Source of the DNA: Candidula unifasciata
Lineage: Eukaryota; Mollusca; Gastropoda; Stylommatophora; Geomitridae
Direction: 5' to 3'
Assembly (NCBI GenBank): GCA_905116865.2
Contig: CAJHNH020000236.1
Location: 131,501 to 195,500, forward strand
Length of the DNA stretch: 64,000 nt
Below the pieces are notes generated by a model. It was not told where the DNA came from, did not search any database, and saw only the letters and a program-made list of their open reading frames with translations. Every line of letters begins with the position of its first letter. Within the stretch, counting starts at the first letter, position 1. Below, one piece after another: positions 45,760 to 54,320 of the stretch. The position numbers and the translations under genes were made by a program.

Positions 45760-48700
45760 GCAAACATTTGGATGCACACCATTTTAGTTCACATTTATCT
45801 TTTCTTCCAAATCAATTTCCAGTATCTGCATCTTACAGAGGTGTCTATATTCATTTATTTATTCATTTTTAAAACAGTTCTTGCTAACAATGACTAGCAG
45901 ATTCTGAATTCTCCAAAGATAATTGGAAAAATGAGTTTGAATGTTTGGATGCAGAAATGTAAACAAATTGGAAAATGATAAAAGAAACTGCTGAAACAAA
46001 TTATTTAAAATAAAATTACTTGTCATGTTCCATGACAGGTCTAGGAACCTGCTGAGGCAAGTCTTGAAAACAGTAATCCTCCACGTAAAACTTGCCCTTG
46101 TCCTCCGCTGGTTCTCTACCGAGAACAGCAGCTACAATACCTGAATCAGAGAATATAATTGTGACACTCAAGTCATTACAAACGTACCTGATGCAGAATG
46201 CCTGATACAAAATAGTAGAAAAACACTGGGGCGAGTGCACATGTATGGGAGAGCGTATGTAGGACAGTGAGAGACAGACAGGCAGACAGGGACTCTTAGG
46301 TGCAATGCACTGAACAGTTAAGGGAAAATGAGGAAAATACTTGACTGGTTGTATTTAGTCTAGAAAGTGTATAAAGTATAGACAAAAATTTAAGTTTTCC
46401 ACACTTGTGCTGTCCTTGCATTTTTTCCAGGATCAATTACCTATTTTCCATTTCTCCCTAAGAGCAGTGAGCAGCAGAGAATTATCCCTCTCCCTCTGTG
46501 TGTGTATGTGGATGTGTGTGTGTGTAAGCACGAGTATGTGCATGCATTTTACAACCCATGCTTTTGTGTTTTTTCTTGACATTCATAATATGCATATTAT
46601 TCTATCTATTGTCTTCTTCACTTTTACCGGGTTACAGCCCAGTGTCGTGGTTTAAAATATTTGTTTTGTGCTTCTCGCGTGATTTGAGTGACAGTTTTCT
46701 GGATCTTCTGGCCGTATTCAGCTACTCCATCTATCCATTTTTTCCTAGGTCTTCCTCTGACCTTTCTTCCCGATGTTCTACTGTAAAAGGCCTTACAGGC
46801 AATATGATCCGGTTGCATTCTTACTAAATGGCTAAACCACTTCATTCTCTGTCTTTCAATATGTTTCATGCATGCTCTTGTCCCAACTGTGTCTCTAATG
46901 CTGACGTTTGTGACTCTGTCTCTTCGTGTATTGTTGGTGACTCTTCGGAAACATCGCATTTCACACGTAGTTATTTTTTGCATATGTGATTTGTTCATTG
47001 TCCACGTTTGGCACTGATAACATAACGTAGGGATGAAAATGCTGTTGATCATCCGTTGTTTGGCTGGTAACGAGATCTTTGGATGACGAAGAAGTGGGGC
47101 CAGTTGGTAGTTGACTGCATTGGTTTTTTTAACTCTAGCCTGTATCTCTTTATCGAGTCTTCCATCTTCTGTAAATATGCATCCTAAGTACTTGAATTCT
47201 TGAACTTGTTCTAACTGTATGTCATTGATCTTTATGTTTACATTACTGTGTTTCTTTCCTATGGTCATTACTTCAGTTTTTGAGGTGTTAATTTTCATGT
47301 CAAATTTTGTACAGTTAGTGGGCAATGAATCAACATGTTGTAGTTTTTGTTCTTTTTCTTGTAACAAACATTGGTCATCTGCAAAGAGTAGTTCATTTAT
47401 AATATCTGTGTTTTGGTTTGACTCCTGTGCAATTTTATCCATATATGTGATGAAGAGTAGGGGTGATAGGACACATCCTTGTCGTACTCCTGATGTAATG
47501 GGGAACCAGTCTGTCATACCTTCCGTTGTTCTTACAGCGCTCTGGCTATTTTGATAAAGAGCCATTATGTTTCCCAATAATTGACCCGGTACACCATATT
47601 CTTCAAGAATGTTCCATAGTTTATTTCTGTTAACCCTGTCAAAAGCCTTCTCTTGATCAATGAATATAAGATTCTGGTGTTTATTATATTCGATTGTCTG
47701 TTCACAAATTTGCCGAAGAGTAAACATTGCATAAGTGCAGCTCTTTCCTTTTCTAAATCCAAACTGATTGTTACTTAATTGAGGTTCTAATATCACTCTC
47801 GCTCTTCGTTCTAATATTTTTGCAAACATCTTTCCTACATGGCTTTGTAAAGAGATACCTCTGTATGTTTCACAATCTCGTTTATCACCTTTCTTCTTCC
47901 ATGTGGGAACTATAATTGCTCTCTGCCAGTCAACGGGAACTTTCATTTCTTCCCAGGCCATATTGAATATTCTTGTCAGCCATTTTACTGCTGTTGCCTT
48001 ACATGCAAGTATTATGTCTGTTGTAATACCATCTGTTCCGGCCGCTTTGTTTCTTTTGCTTTGCTCTAGGATCTTTTCAACTTCAGATTCTAATATATTA
48101 GGTTCTTGTTCTTGTCCAAATTTTATTTTATTAGACACTGGTTCTTGTGGTCCACTATTCAGTAATTCAGTAAAATATTCTCGCCATCTTCTTTTAACAT
48201 CTTGGGATTTGGTGAGTGGTTTTTTTAGCCTGGCTGTTTATGATCTTTGATGGGTTAAATTTCTCTTCTCTCAGTCTCAAAGCCTTGATGCTTCGGTAGA
48301 ACTGACCTGGTGAATCAGTGCATAGCCTTGCTAATTGTTCTCCGTAGTTTGCCCATGATTCTGATTTCGCCGAATTTACTTTCCTCTTGCTCTTTGCTCT
48401 TGCTTTTCTATATTTGATGTAGTCCTCATCTAATTTGGACTTTTGCCACTGATGAAAATATTTCTTCTTTTCTTTGATAGAAATTTTAACTTCTTCATTC
48501 CACCATGCTGTTTGTTTCATGTGCCTTCTTGGCTTTCGGAGTCCGCACTTTTCTGTCATTACATTCAGGATGCAGGTTTTAAAAATTTGCCACTCTTCTT
48601 CTATGTCATTTCCTTTCTCTAGAGTACTGAAGGTGTTTTTCCTCAACTTGAATTGCCACATCTTTGTCTTTTAGTTTCTCTATGGCTATCTGATCCATTA

Positions 48701-51700
48701 GCTGTGGTGTTTTATCAATGCAAACTCTTGTTGGTTTATAGAGCCAAAGTACTACAGGTCTATGGTCAGAGTCTATTATTGCATTTGGGATGGCCCTGGA
48801 GTTCTTTATTCTCCATCTGTCGCTCTTTTTTGTGAGAATAAAATCTATCTGTGATGCTTGGTTAATATTATTCCATTTATACCAGGTCAATATCTTGCTT
48901 CTCTTATGTTGGTATAGCGTGTTGCTGATAATTAGTTCATGCTCTGCATATACATTGAGTAATTGTTCTCCATTGTTGTTACATTTATTTTCTTTGTCAC
49001 TAAATGGTCCCATATATGTGGACCATGGAGGTCGACGTTCTCCCACATGTCCGTTGAAATCTCCCATCACATACAAGTCATCAGTGTCTGTAAATTTACT
49101 GATGGTTTCACTAAGTTCGTCAAAAAATTATGTTCTTTCTTCTTCAGTGTAAGTGTCGTTACAAGGAGCATATACTTGAATATACGATACTCTTCTTTTA
49201 CCAGCAGCCAGTCTGATACTTATGATTCTCTCTGACACGAATTCTGAATCTAGTAAATATTTTGCTGTTTCTGGAGCAATGATAAAACCCACTCCATGTT
49301 TGTTAGTTTCTTGTGGTTGAGTCCCTTTCCAAATCAAAACAAAGTTCTTATGAATTTTCTGGACGCCTTGAGCTTTTCTTCTGATATCAGCAATTCCCAA
49401 AACTTTGATTTTACTCTTAATCATAAATTCAACCAATTCAGCCACTTTATCCCCAATACCACAAATGTTCCATGTAGCCATTTTAAAAACTGTTGTGCCA
49501 GATCTGTCTATCTTGGCCGCTGTTTCTTTTATGACTCTGTCTTGTGTGTGGCGGTTTGAAGCGCTGGTGTAATCGCGCTTTTTCTTCAAAATACACCATA
49601 AATCTTGAGCAATGGCGCTTGAACAAACAAATCCCCTACCGGCTTGCTGGGCCTGTCGTTGGATCATCCTTGTTTGAACAATAATTTGATGGAAATCCCC
49701 TAAAACAAAATTTATCAAAACTGCATAGTGATAGCCGCAGCTTATTCCGCCATCTTGGCCAGGTTTTTGTTGCATATTATTATATGAACATAACTTGCTT
49801 CATTGATAAAATACAACTACTGTGTGAAAGATACGTGTTTGGAAGGACTGAATGTAGTAAGACAAGCCTGCGTGCCCAATTTGTGACCCTTTGAAAACAA
49901 AGTTTATTCCTCCCCCCCCCCCCCCCCTTTTCCGCCTATATACCACACATATACCATTACTCCATGATGCCACACAAAGAGGCAAAGAGACACATTGATC
50001 ATTTAGTGTCTCTGCATTACTTTGACAAAACTATGCCATCAGTGTGAAAGTTTTACTTCTTGATATATTATTACATTTAAGATAACTTCATAGTTAAACT
50101 TAACTTGTTCCATTTCCTCCTTTTCTCCACCTCAAACTTTATTTATTCATCCCATGTAGTGATACCATTGTTTTCAAGTAATAAATACGGGATAAAATTG
50201 TTGATATTACTTATGATCCCTGAGTACTAGGGTTCGATTTGAGCGGTGAATATGTTTTTATACCATTTCTGTAGCATTTGAGCAGTGGTATAAGAGTCAC
50301 ACTGTGGCAGAGATTGGGGCCACATCACGTAATATTCCTAAAGTCAGCAGTGGTATAAGAGTCACACTGCAGAGATTGGGGCCACATCACGTAATATTCC
50401 TAGTCAGCAGTGGTATAAGAGTCACACTGCAGAGATTGGGGCCACATCACGTAATATTCCTAAAGTCAGCAGTGGTATAAGAGTCACACTGCAGAGATTG
50501 GGGCCACATCACGTAATATTCCTAAAGTCAGCTGTGGGTGTACTGCATCCAACCTTCACTATATAGACGGCACATAATTTGAATTTCTTTGAATTAACAT
50601 AATGAATGTTGAATTAAGAATCACTACAGCAGCCTGGACATATACAGAAGTGATCCATCTATATCTTCAGCAGTAAGTGCACAGTTCCCATTCTGATGGC
50701 ACCAGTAACAGTCTATTTATCTTAACTTTCCCTTGAGTGTCTGATCATTCTCCTGGTCATTCCTCGTTGAATAAGCAAATCAAGGCTGTTAATTATTGAA
50801 AATTGCGTTTTTATAATGACACAGTTTCACAGACAATTAGTTAGATTAAGTTTGCCAATGTTTATACTGTCAATTTAAGTTATTCCAGAATTGTTTTTCA
50901 TCAATAAGAAAGTATTCTCTTGACAAGCTCAACTGCCTTAAAACAATAACAAAACATACCAGTAACACAATCTGCACACTTTAGGTCACCCACTAAAAAG
51001 ATTCGCTGCAGCTCATCTTCAATTATCAGCTTGTCTTCAGGACTTGCGTACCTGCTTCTGATTGGCTGAGGCATCAAATTGTGCTAAAGATGATATACAT
51101 ATATAAATAATTTAGTAAGATAAATTCTTGTAGATTACAAGAACGGATTTACAAAGTAAAAAATTTACATTTAATTACTGTTTGTAATAATTCAATTTCA
51201 TCTCCATCAACTTAGCTCTTAGACTTTGCTGAAGTCATTTGATGTCACATCACTGCACCCTATTTTATGCAATTTTCTTCACTTTCACAGACATCTGGGC
51301 CTTGATACCTTTGCATTTTTGTGTGGGAGTATGTATGCAGTTAGAATATTAGTATACATGTTTTCCCCTTGAAACGATTACTGAAGCAAACCATACTTCA
51401 TCACCTCTTACCAGATATATGGTAACATAGGGACAATCTATGACAGGGTAAAGTGAAGAACCTCTTCATAGCATGGCACACTGGACATATGGTGCTAAAC
51501 CTATATGTTTATAGACCAATTTTACTTCCCCATACACTACCTCATACACCTTATTAGGCTGTGTCGACCTGGGAGTAAAGGTCAATTCTTAAGAAAAACA
51601 CGACAACTTCAATAGGGATTTAAATCATTGACCTCCAGGTCAGTAGTGTCTAGCCACTACGCTATCACTGCTCCCTTCTGGGAAACAGATAATGAAAACT

Positions 51701-54149
51701 GCTAGCATTACTAACCTCTTCACTAATCTCTTTAAGGATGCTCGGCCGGAGCTCCATGTGTTTGAACAGTGTTCCAATGATTACACATCTTTCATCACTG
51801 GATAACTCGTGCAGCTTACGCTGAGGAATTCCTTTACCTGAACATACAGAATTCAATAATACAATATACATGCAAATACAAGTTTATGGCTAAAACACAA
51901 TATAGAACTCTGGTTTTAAAACAAAGTCACGTATTTTCAATTCTAATGTTATTTCAATTTTAACATATGGCAGTGAAAGTTGGAGACTTACTAAAGACAT
52001 GGAACAAAAATTAAATGCATTGAAGAATAAATGCTTGAGAAAACGGATGAACATTAAAAAGGATGATCTGAAAGGTTAAGAAATAAGAGAAATATCTGGG
52101 CAACCACTTGTATCAACAGTTATAAGAAAAAGACAATGGCAATATATTGGGAACATAGTGAGAAGAAGCGAGCACAGAATCACAAAACAGGTAATGAAAT
52201 GGAAAACAAATGAACTTAGGAAACAAGGATGATAGAAAACCTAAGAGAAACATAATTGAGCCAAAGGTTCTGGCCTGGATACCATCGATCATATAGAAAA
52301 GGACTGCCTGAATAAAAGTGGATGGAAGACAGGACTACGAGCTCATGTAATGTATAATTATACAATAACATGATGAGGATAACAATGATGATGACAGCTG
52401 GAACATAAGCAAACAACAAGCTATTTACTGTCAGGCTTAATACAGACTATAAATCATAAACAAACTAAACTTGGCCGTTTGCATTCATTAACTCCAACAA
52501 CTAGTTTACAGAGCAAATGTTTAATACTGTTACTATTATCTTCTTCTTTGCGTTCACCAGCTGTAGACTCCGGCGGAAAGTTCTAGTTATTCATCCACTT
52601 CTAGATTTTAGTTTTGATGCAGAACCTGAGTTTTGTGTGCACATCTGTTTTACAGATCTGCTTTATTTGTATACAGACTGTTGGTTCCTTGCCTCTAAGA
52701 TGCACGCCGATTTCAAAGGAAACCCCTCTTACATACTAATATAGTGGCTGCGTGGTCTTGAAGCATGCTGTCCGCCTCGAGTGCTGGAGGTTCTGGGTTC
52801 AATCACACAAAATCCCTTGGCAGTTGGAAATCAAAAAGAGTAGCCTAACGGCGCTGCCCGGGCAAAATGTGGAGTTGAAAATCTACTCAAAAAAGTATTT
52901 CAGGATCCTCGCCGGTGCTACAGAGCCTGTGAGCCTGTACTGAGCTTCTTCAGACTCTTGACTTGAGTTAGAAGAACGGAGCACTTACAGGTTACTACCC
53001 GCGTGCAGTGATGTTGATCCGTTGTTCAAACCCCAAACCATACGAGTAGTCCTACGTTTACTTAGGTTAGGGCGCCGTGGAAAAATGTTCATTTAAACTT
53101 TAACAAGTTTGGGAAACACTGGTATACACTAGCGACTACGGTGTTCGGCAATTTGCAGTCTTTTTGGGAATTTCCGTTACCCGGTAACCGTTCAAAACTT
53201 GTTTGGGAAATGTCGGCTGGTTTTGGGATGGGTCCTAATCTCTTATGAAATTTTGCGATTGGTGTGATTTTGACCAGCTATAAATAGCTGAAAACGGCGG
53301 GAACGAACCCGATTAATAGCACATGTCTACCACAGCCTGACGTGCTGTTTTTCTGTTACATCAGTTTGATTGAATATAGCGGTAAGTATTCAAGGTTGGC
53401 TTTAGGCTTTAACATTACTTGACATGGTAATGATAGTTATAATTGAATTCTCCGTCCAATTTTACATTTGTATATAAAATTTCTTTCTTATGTATGGCTT
53501 AGTCGATTTACAGTAGACATTTTTTCAGGCAATCGCTATTACGGCTGTGTCTAAAAAAAATTGTCTGCCATCTTGTCTTGTGACTTATTGACCTTTAAAC
53601 CATAACAGTTCTTAAATAACTCCTGTTTCTGGGACGCGAGTTTTAACAGCTGTTTGTTTACATCTCATTTCCACAAAAACCTAGATATCTGGGCTTAGAA
53701 TTGACATACAAGCATAAATTAGGTACCGTTGGAAAGAGATTGTTTACAGCTATCTAACTGTGCTGGTTTTATTGGTATAGGAGGAGCATTATGAAAATTT
53801 GACCAAAGTACATAATACACAGTTGCAGAAAAGAAAATGAAGAAAAGTTTACGAGGTGCAACGTGAGAGTGAACATTTTTGTCACATATTACAAAATTAA
53901 GGAACTGAAGACATTTCATTTACCCCATTTCTTCACTGCGGCATCTGACAGTCGCTTTCGCATCGTAAGCAATCTCTCTGCGTAAAGATGAGCATACTGG
54001 CGATTGAAGTTTCGGTCCTTCACAACAAAGCGATCATTTTTCCTAACAAATTCACCCTTCGATCGAGTGTACTGTAGGTCCTCCTGTTTATTTGACTCTT
54101 GAAGAAAGGTGCCAACATTTTCAGCTTTTGGTGAGGAAGAGTAAATCAT
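38436..54149 (-). CDS. POLD2: DNA polymerase delta subunit 2 (B subunit), complete 10-exon gene
   Basis: The coding exons, in transcription order, are 54149-53924, 51837-51716, 51083-50960, 46140-46020, 44779-44584, 43606-43526, 41455-41298, 40639-40512, 39942-39841 and 38596-38436. They total 1419 nt, or 472 residues plus a TGA stop, close to the animal POLD2 length of about 470. All junctions preserve frame. Nine introns are seen: eight GT-AG and one GC-AG (intron 8). Family knowledge: POLD2 is the essential non-catalytic B subunit that bridges the POLD1 catalytic subunit to POLD3 in nuclear replication. It has an OB fold followed by an inactive calcineurin-like phosphoesterase fold. Visible family signatures are RQYAHLYAERL in exon 1, GTLFKHMELRPSIL in exon 2, FYVEDYCF in exon 4, [19 protein letters not shown] in exon 7, APTAPDTLG in exon 8, DPFILTECPH in exon 9 and LLITVPRFS in exon 10. 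Every intron holds mobile-element sequence, but no exon is disrupted. Expression is inferred, not shown. Confidence 0.95.
38953..39225 (-). repeat. SINE-2 copy in POLD2 intron 9
   Basis: CTTCTTCTTTGCCTTCAACAG, then GGTGGAAAGTTCTGGTTGTT, GTCTTGTTTCAGAAC, TCTTGCCTCCCAGG and CTCTTACAACATACTTGTTA. Sense strand is the same as POLD2. Confidence 0.85.
39841..39942 (-). CDS. POLD2: POLD2 exon 9 (residues 386-419)
   Basis: The acceptor is TGCAG at 39947-39943. It encodes CFPFVKEDPFILTECPH and then FFAGCQPEFSSKIHK, which is the family's YP..K.DPF...CPH.YF.GN block with some divergence. It ends in phase 1, with donor GTATGA at 39840. Confidence 0.93.
40240..40400 (-). pseudogene. LINE RT tail fragment in POLD2 intron 8
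   Basis: The minus strand reads KKKHVTVGMRDRGRQWKKFL, then DSILSWHEQESAMN. This is a decayed version of the GRPREKMLD...W tail at 60240-60393. Confidence 0.6.
40512..40639 (-). CDS. POLD2: POLD2 exon 8 (residues 343-385), GC donor
   Basis: The acceptor CCCAG at 40644-40640 completes CGC (Arg) and gives ILGTAGQPIDDIVKY through VAPTAPDTLG. The 3' boundary has no GT. The sequence is TTAG|GCAAGT, a good match to the minor GC-AG donor consensus, with GC at 40511-40510. Frame and homology both support ending here. Confidence 0.9.
40780..41068 (+). repeat. SINE-2 copy in POLD2 intron 7
   Basis: GACCCATAGTCAGTTAACAA then GCATGTTGTAAAAGGTGAC at the 5' side, a diverged middle, and CATAAGTGGATGAACAACC, TTTACAGCCGGTGAATGC and a (GAA)n tail. 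Confidence 0.78.
41298..41455 (-). CDS. POLD2: POLD2 exon 7 (residues 291-342)
   Basis: After GGCAG (41460-41456) the exon carries the most conserved block of the subunit: [20 protein letters not shown] and the following NPCDFTIDGIR. This is the core of the degenerate phosphoesterase fold. It ends with two bases of an Arg codon, with donor GTATGT at 41297. Confidence 0.96.
41795..42140 (+). pseudogene. I-like LINE RNase H end and C-terminus in POLD2 intron 6
   Basis: Reads PGNAGVLGNKQADRLTGSAP, a stop, then a region ending GAIRIETLRLQLKIGTERLW and ECPECCDVDS. The first part matches VPGHAGVDGNERADRLAGSA of the intact element, with His changed to Asn in the RNase H motif. Confidence 0.78.
42225..42400 (+). 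repeat. SINE-6 body copy in POLD2 intron 6
   Basis: GTTTGATTCCATCTATGGGC (B-box-like), then AACCATTCAGAGGCAATGCC and GGGTTGGTTCTGCAACATCC, in common with 26320-26560. Confidence 0.7.
42650..42917 (-). repeat. SINE-1 with head A, full copy in POLD2 intron 6
   Basis: TSD CAATATCAAACT (42638-42649) and CAATATCATACT (42918-42929). Minus strand: GTGGCGGATCGGCTAGACG (A box), GTCGTGGGTTCCCTCC (B box), the body and a TTTAC tail. Confidence 0.92.
43005..43262 (+). repeat. SINE-2 copy in POLD2 intron 6
   Basis: AACAGACCCACTACCCCC, AGTCGGAGTGCATCTGTCC, GGAACCAACAGTCTGCATAC, CAGAAGTGGACAAACAACC and TGCCAGAGTTTACAACCAG. Confidence 0.85.
43526..43606 (-). CDS. POLD2: POLD2 exon 6 (residues 264-290)
   Basis: This 81-bp exon encodes 27 codons, AKYLSKRESAASVEAIK to MQLV. 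The acceptor is ACGCAG at 43612-43607 and the donor GTGAGT at 43525. It is phase 0 on both sides, so skipping it would leave the frame open. Confidence 0.93.
44150..44400 (+). pseudogene. LINE tail with C2H2 remnant in POLD2 intron 5
   Basis: Reads MDQFARNGKPGRGWRYRRK, then a C...H.H remnant near 44310-44360 and GATTCATATGCTTCTC, parallel to 25560-25800. Confidence 0.5.
44584..44779 (-). CDS. POLD2: POLD2 exon 5 (residues 198-263)
   Basis: The acceptor is TTTAG at 44784-44780. The protein reads YVMFVSGFELGG and later DLVCGQLGD and HVIIGGNSL, the beginning of the inactive phosphoesterase fold that docks on the polymerase C-terminal domain. It ends DTLSK in phase 0, with donor GTAAGT at 44583. 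Confidence 0.95.
44833..45125 (-). mobile_element. Mariner-like (IS630/Tc1/mariner) end fragment in POLD2 intron 4
   Basis: CAGGGTGTCCCATAAGTTTCC, preceded by TA at 44831-44832, resembles a mariner terminal inverted repeat. Reading inward on the minus strand, TITRITPAVPTLILQQWRAR, then IEMCFENNTIHVKHV, looks like the C-terminus of a mariner transposase. The rest is absent. Confidence 0.5.
45662..45757 (+). repeat. (CT)n microsatellite in POLD2 intron 4
   Basis: C tract followed by about 45 CT units. Confidence 0.97.
46020..46140 (-). CDS. POLD2: POLD2 exon 4 (residues 158-197)
   Basis: The acceptor is TTCAG at 46145-46141. The exon reads IVAAVLGREPAEDKGKF and then YVEDYCFQDLP. The FxVEDYCF motif is diagnostic of POLD2 B subunits. 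It ends with two bases of Lys198, with donor GTAATT at 46019. Confidence 0.95.
46624..48138 (-). pseudogene. RTE-type LINE reverse transcriptase (3' segment of broken ORF)
   Basis: This is a 504-codon open segment. RT motifs in order are FIDQEKAFD at residues 159-167, GVRQGCVLSPLLF at 217-229 and FADD at 252-255, followed by a thumb and the GRPRKKW block near the C-terminus, typical of this LINE class. The frame continues upstream of its first Met (KSQDVKRRWREYFTELL), so the start shown is not real. The upstream part of the ORF is in another frame because of an indel near 48220, in a run of A residues. The catalytic residues are intact but the polyprotein is broken. Confidence 0.9.
48194..48661 (-). 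pseudogene. RTE-type LINE linker between endonuclease and RT, frameshifted
   Basis: The segment reads FKLRKNTFSTLEKG to TAWWNEEVKISIKEKKK and GQFYRSIKALR, the standard basic linker between the APE and RT domains of RTE-like elements. It is in a third reading frame relative to the endonuclease and RT parts. Indels lie near 48640 and 48220. Confidence 0.85.
48606..49481 (-). pseudogene. RTE-type LINE APE endonuclease, one nonsense codon
   Basis: The likely native start is the ATG at 49481 (MATWNICGI), the usual beginning of this endonuclease. Motifs seen are TWN (metal-binding Asn), IQVYAPCNDT, VMGDFNGHVG and DSDHRPVV (the catalytic SDH). The frame is uninterrupted except for TAA at 49130-49128, and it then reads on in the same frame. 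An earlier Met at 49775 lies in the target-site duplication and is not an element start. Confidence 0.85.
49745..49757 (-). promoter_or_regulatory. YY1-like motif at the 5' end of the RTE LINE
   Basis: CAAGATGGCGG reads on the minus strand about 15 bp from the element's 5' end. YY1-type sites (AAnATGGC) mark the 5' ends of some LINEs, such as mammalian L1. The match is visual and function is inferred. Confidence 0.4.
50215..50575 (+). repeat. SINE-5 with internal tandem expansion (four ~65-71-bp units)
   Basis: Starts with GAGTACTAGGGTTCGATT (B-box side), then four repeats of CAGTGGTATAAGAGTCACAC, GCAGAGATTGGGGCCACATC and ACGTAATATTCCTA, and ends GTACTGCATCCAACCTTCAC. The copy at 4605-4860 has only one such unit. 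Confidence 0.8.
50620..50770 (-). pseudogene. I-like LINE C-terminus fragment in POLD2 intron 3
   Basis: The minus strand reads VTGAIRMGTVHLLLKI, a stop, and a decayed CPGCC motif. Matches GAIRIETLRLQLKI...CPECC at 42040-42125. Confidence 0.6.
50960..51083 (-). CDS. POLD2: POLD2 exon 3 (residues 117-157)
   Basis: The exon starts after TTTAG (51088-51084) with HNLMPQPIRSRY. It continues through KLIIEDELQRI, the acidic segment ahead of the first OB-fold strands in this family, and ends VTG in phase 1. The donor is GTATGT at 50959. It is too short and too interrupted by introns to be seen as a long reading frame. Confidence 0.94.
51440..51676 (-). repeat. SINE-1 copy, diverged, in POLD2 intron 2
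   Basis: Plus strand: CATATGGTGCTAAACC, TATAGACCAATTTTAC, AGGCTGTGTCGACCTGGGAG, GTCTAGCCACTACGCTATC at the head end. Head A type. Confidence 0.7.
51716..51837 (-). CDS. POLD2: POLD2 exon 2 (residues 76-116)
   Basis: The acceptor is TTCAG at 51842-51838. The frame completes Gly76 and reads a short basic linker, then ERCVIIGTLFKHMELRPSIL, a hallmark of the POLD2 OB-fold region. It ends in phase 0 after SEE, with donor GTTAGT at 51715. Confidence 0.94.
51955..52345 (+). pseudogene. RTE-like LINE C-terminal tail in POLD2 intron 1 (antisense)
   Basis: Reads LTYGSESWRLTKDMEQKL, then REISGQPLVSTVIRKRQWQY and IGNIVRRSEHRITKQVMKW, with one stop. Relative of the 62983-63429 tail. Opposite in orientation to POLD2. 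Confidence 0.78.
52538..52735 (-). repeat. SINE-2 copy in POLD2 intron 1
   Basis: CTTCTTCTTTGCGTTCACCAG, GGCGGAAAGTTCTAGTTATT, TTTACAGATCTGCTTT and AGACTGTTGGTTCCTTGCC. Its 5' (sense) end is truncated. Confidence 0.85.
52742..52975 (+). repeat. tRNA-headed repeat in POLD2 intron 1
   Basis: GTGGCTGCGTGGTCTTGAAG (A-box-like) and GGTTCTGGGTTCAATC (B-box-like) are followed by GGATCCTCGCCGGTGCTAC, whose relative is at 33140-33205. Likely another tRNA-derived SINE. Confidence 0.6.
53924..54149 (-). CDS. POLD2: POLD2 exon 1 (residues 1-75)
   Basis: The start codon at 54149-54147 has A at position -3, which is favourable. The exon encodes a variable leader and then the conserved RNFNRQYAHLYAERLLTMR stretch that opens the B-subunit N-terminal region. 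It ends in phase 1 after KKW plus one base of Gly, with the donor GT at 53923-53922 (GGG|GTAAAT). No acceptor-like AG precedes the ATG closely, so this is probably the first coding exon. Confidence 0.93.
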
Positions 54150-54281
54150 TTTTGTGAAATTACAGCATGCGAATAAACTTTAACAAGATTTGGAAGAAAA
54201 ACATTCAGTGACAATCATAAATTGTTTAGCGCCACAGAAGCAAAATGTATGATTTGACTGGCAGTTTAGCAGTTGTTGGCT

Positions 54282-54289
54282 ATTTTATA
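54282..54289 (-). promoter_or_regulatory. TATA-like motif upstream of POLD2
   Basis: TATAAAAT reads on the minus strand 133 bp before the POLD2 start codon, in the 171 bp between the codon and the LINE. If used, transcription would start near 54255 and give a ~100-nt 5' leader. It is only a sequence match. Confidence 0.4.
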
Positions 54290-54320
54290 CTGCTGGATCA
54301 TGGGCAACGCTTATGGGGTG

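Larger units (their letters stand above)
46602..49770 (-). mobile_element. RTE/craniate-APE-type LINE in POLD2 intron 3, full-length or nearly so, with TSD
   Basis: TGCATATTATT occurs at both ends (46591-46601 and 49771-49781), an 11-bp target-site duplication around 3169 bp. Because duplication and 5' leader are both present, this may be a full-length unit. The minus-strand 5' leader contains CAAGATGGCGG, resembling a YY1 site. The 3' end is a short GAA-rich tail right after the stop codon. The coding region has an APE endonuclease followed by an RT, with no RNase H, typical of RTE-like LINEs. It carries one nonsense and two frameshift lesions. Confidence 0.88.

Noticed and set aside
46624..48138. 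504-codon frame as a possible host gene
   Set aside because: RT motifs, the TSD around the element and loss of frame upstream show that it is a LINE. Such frames are often mislabelled as host proteins.
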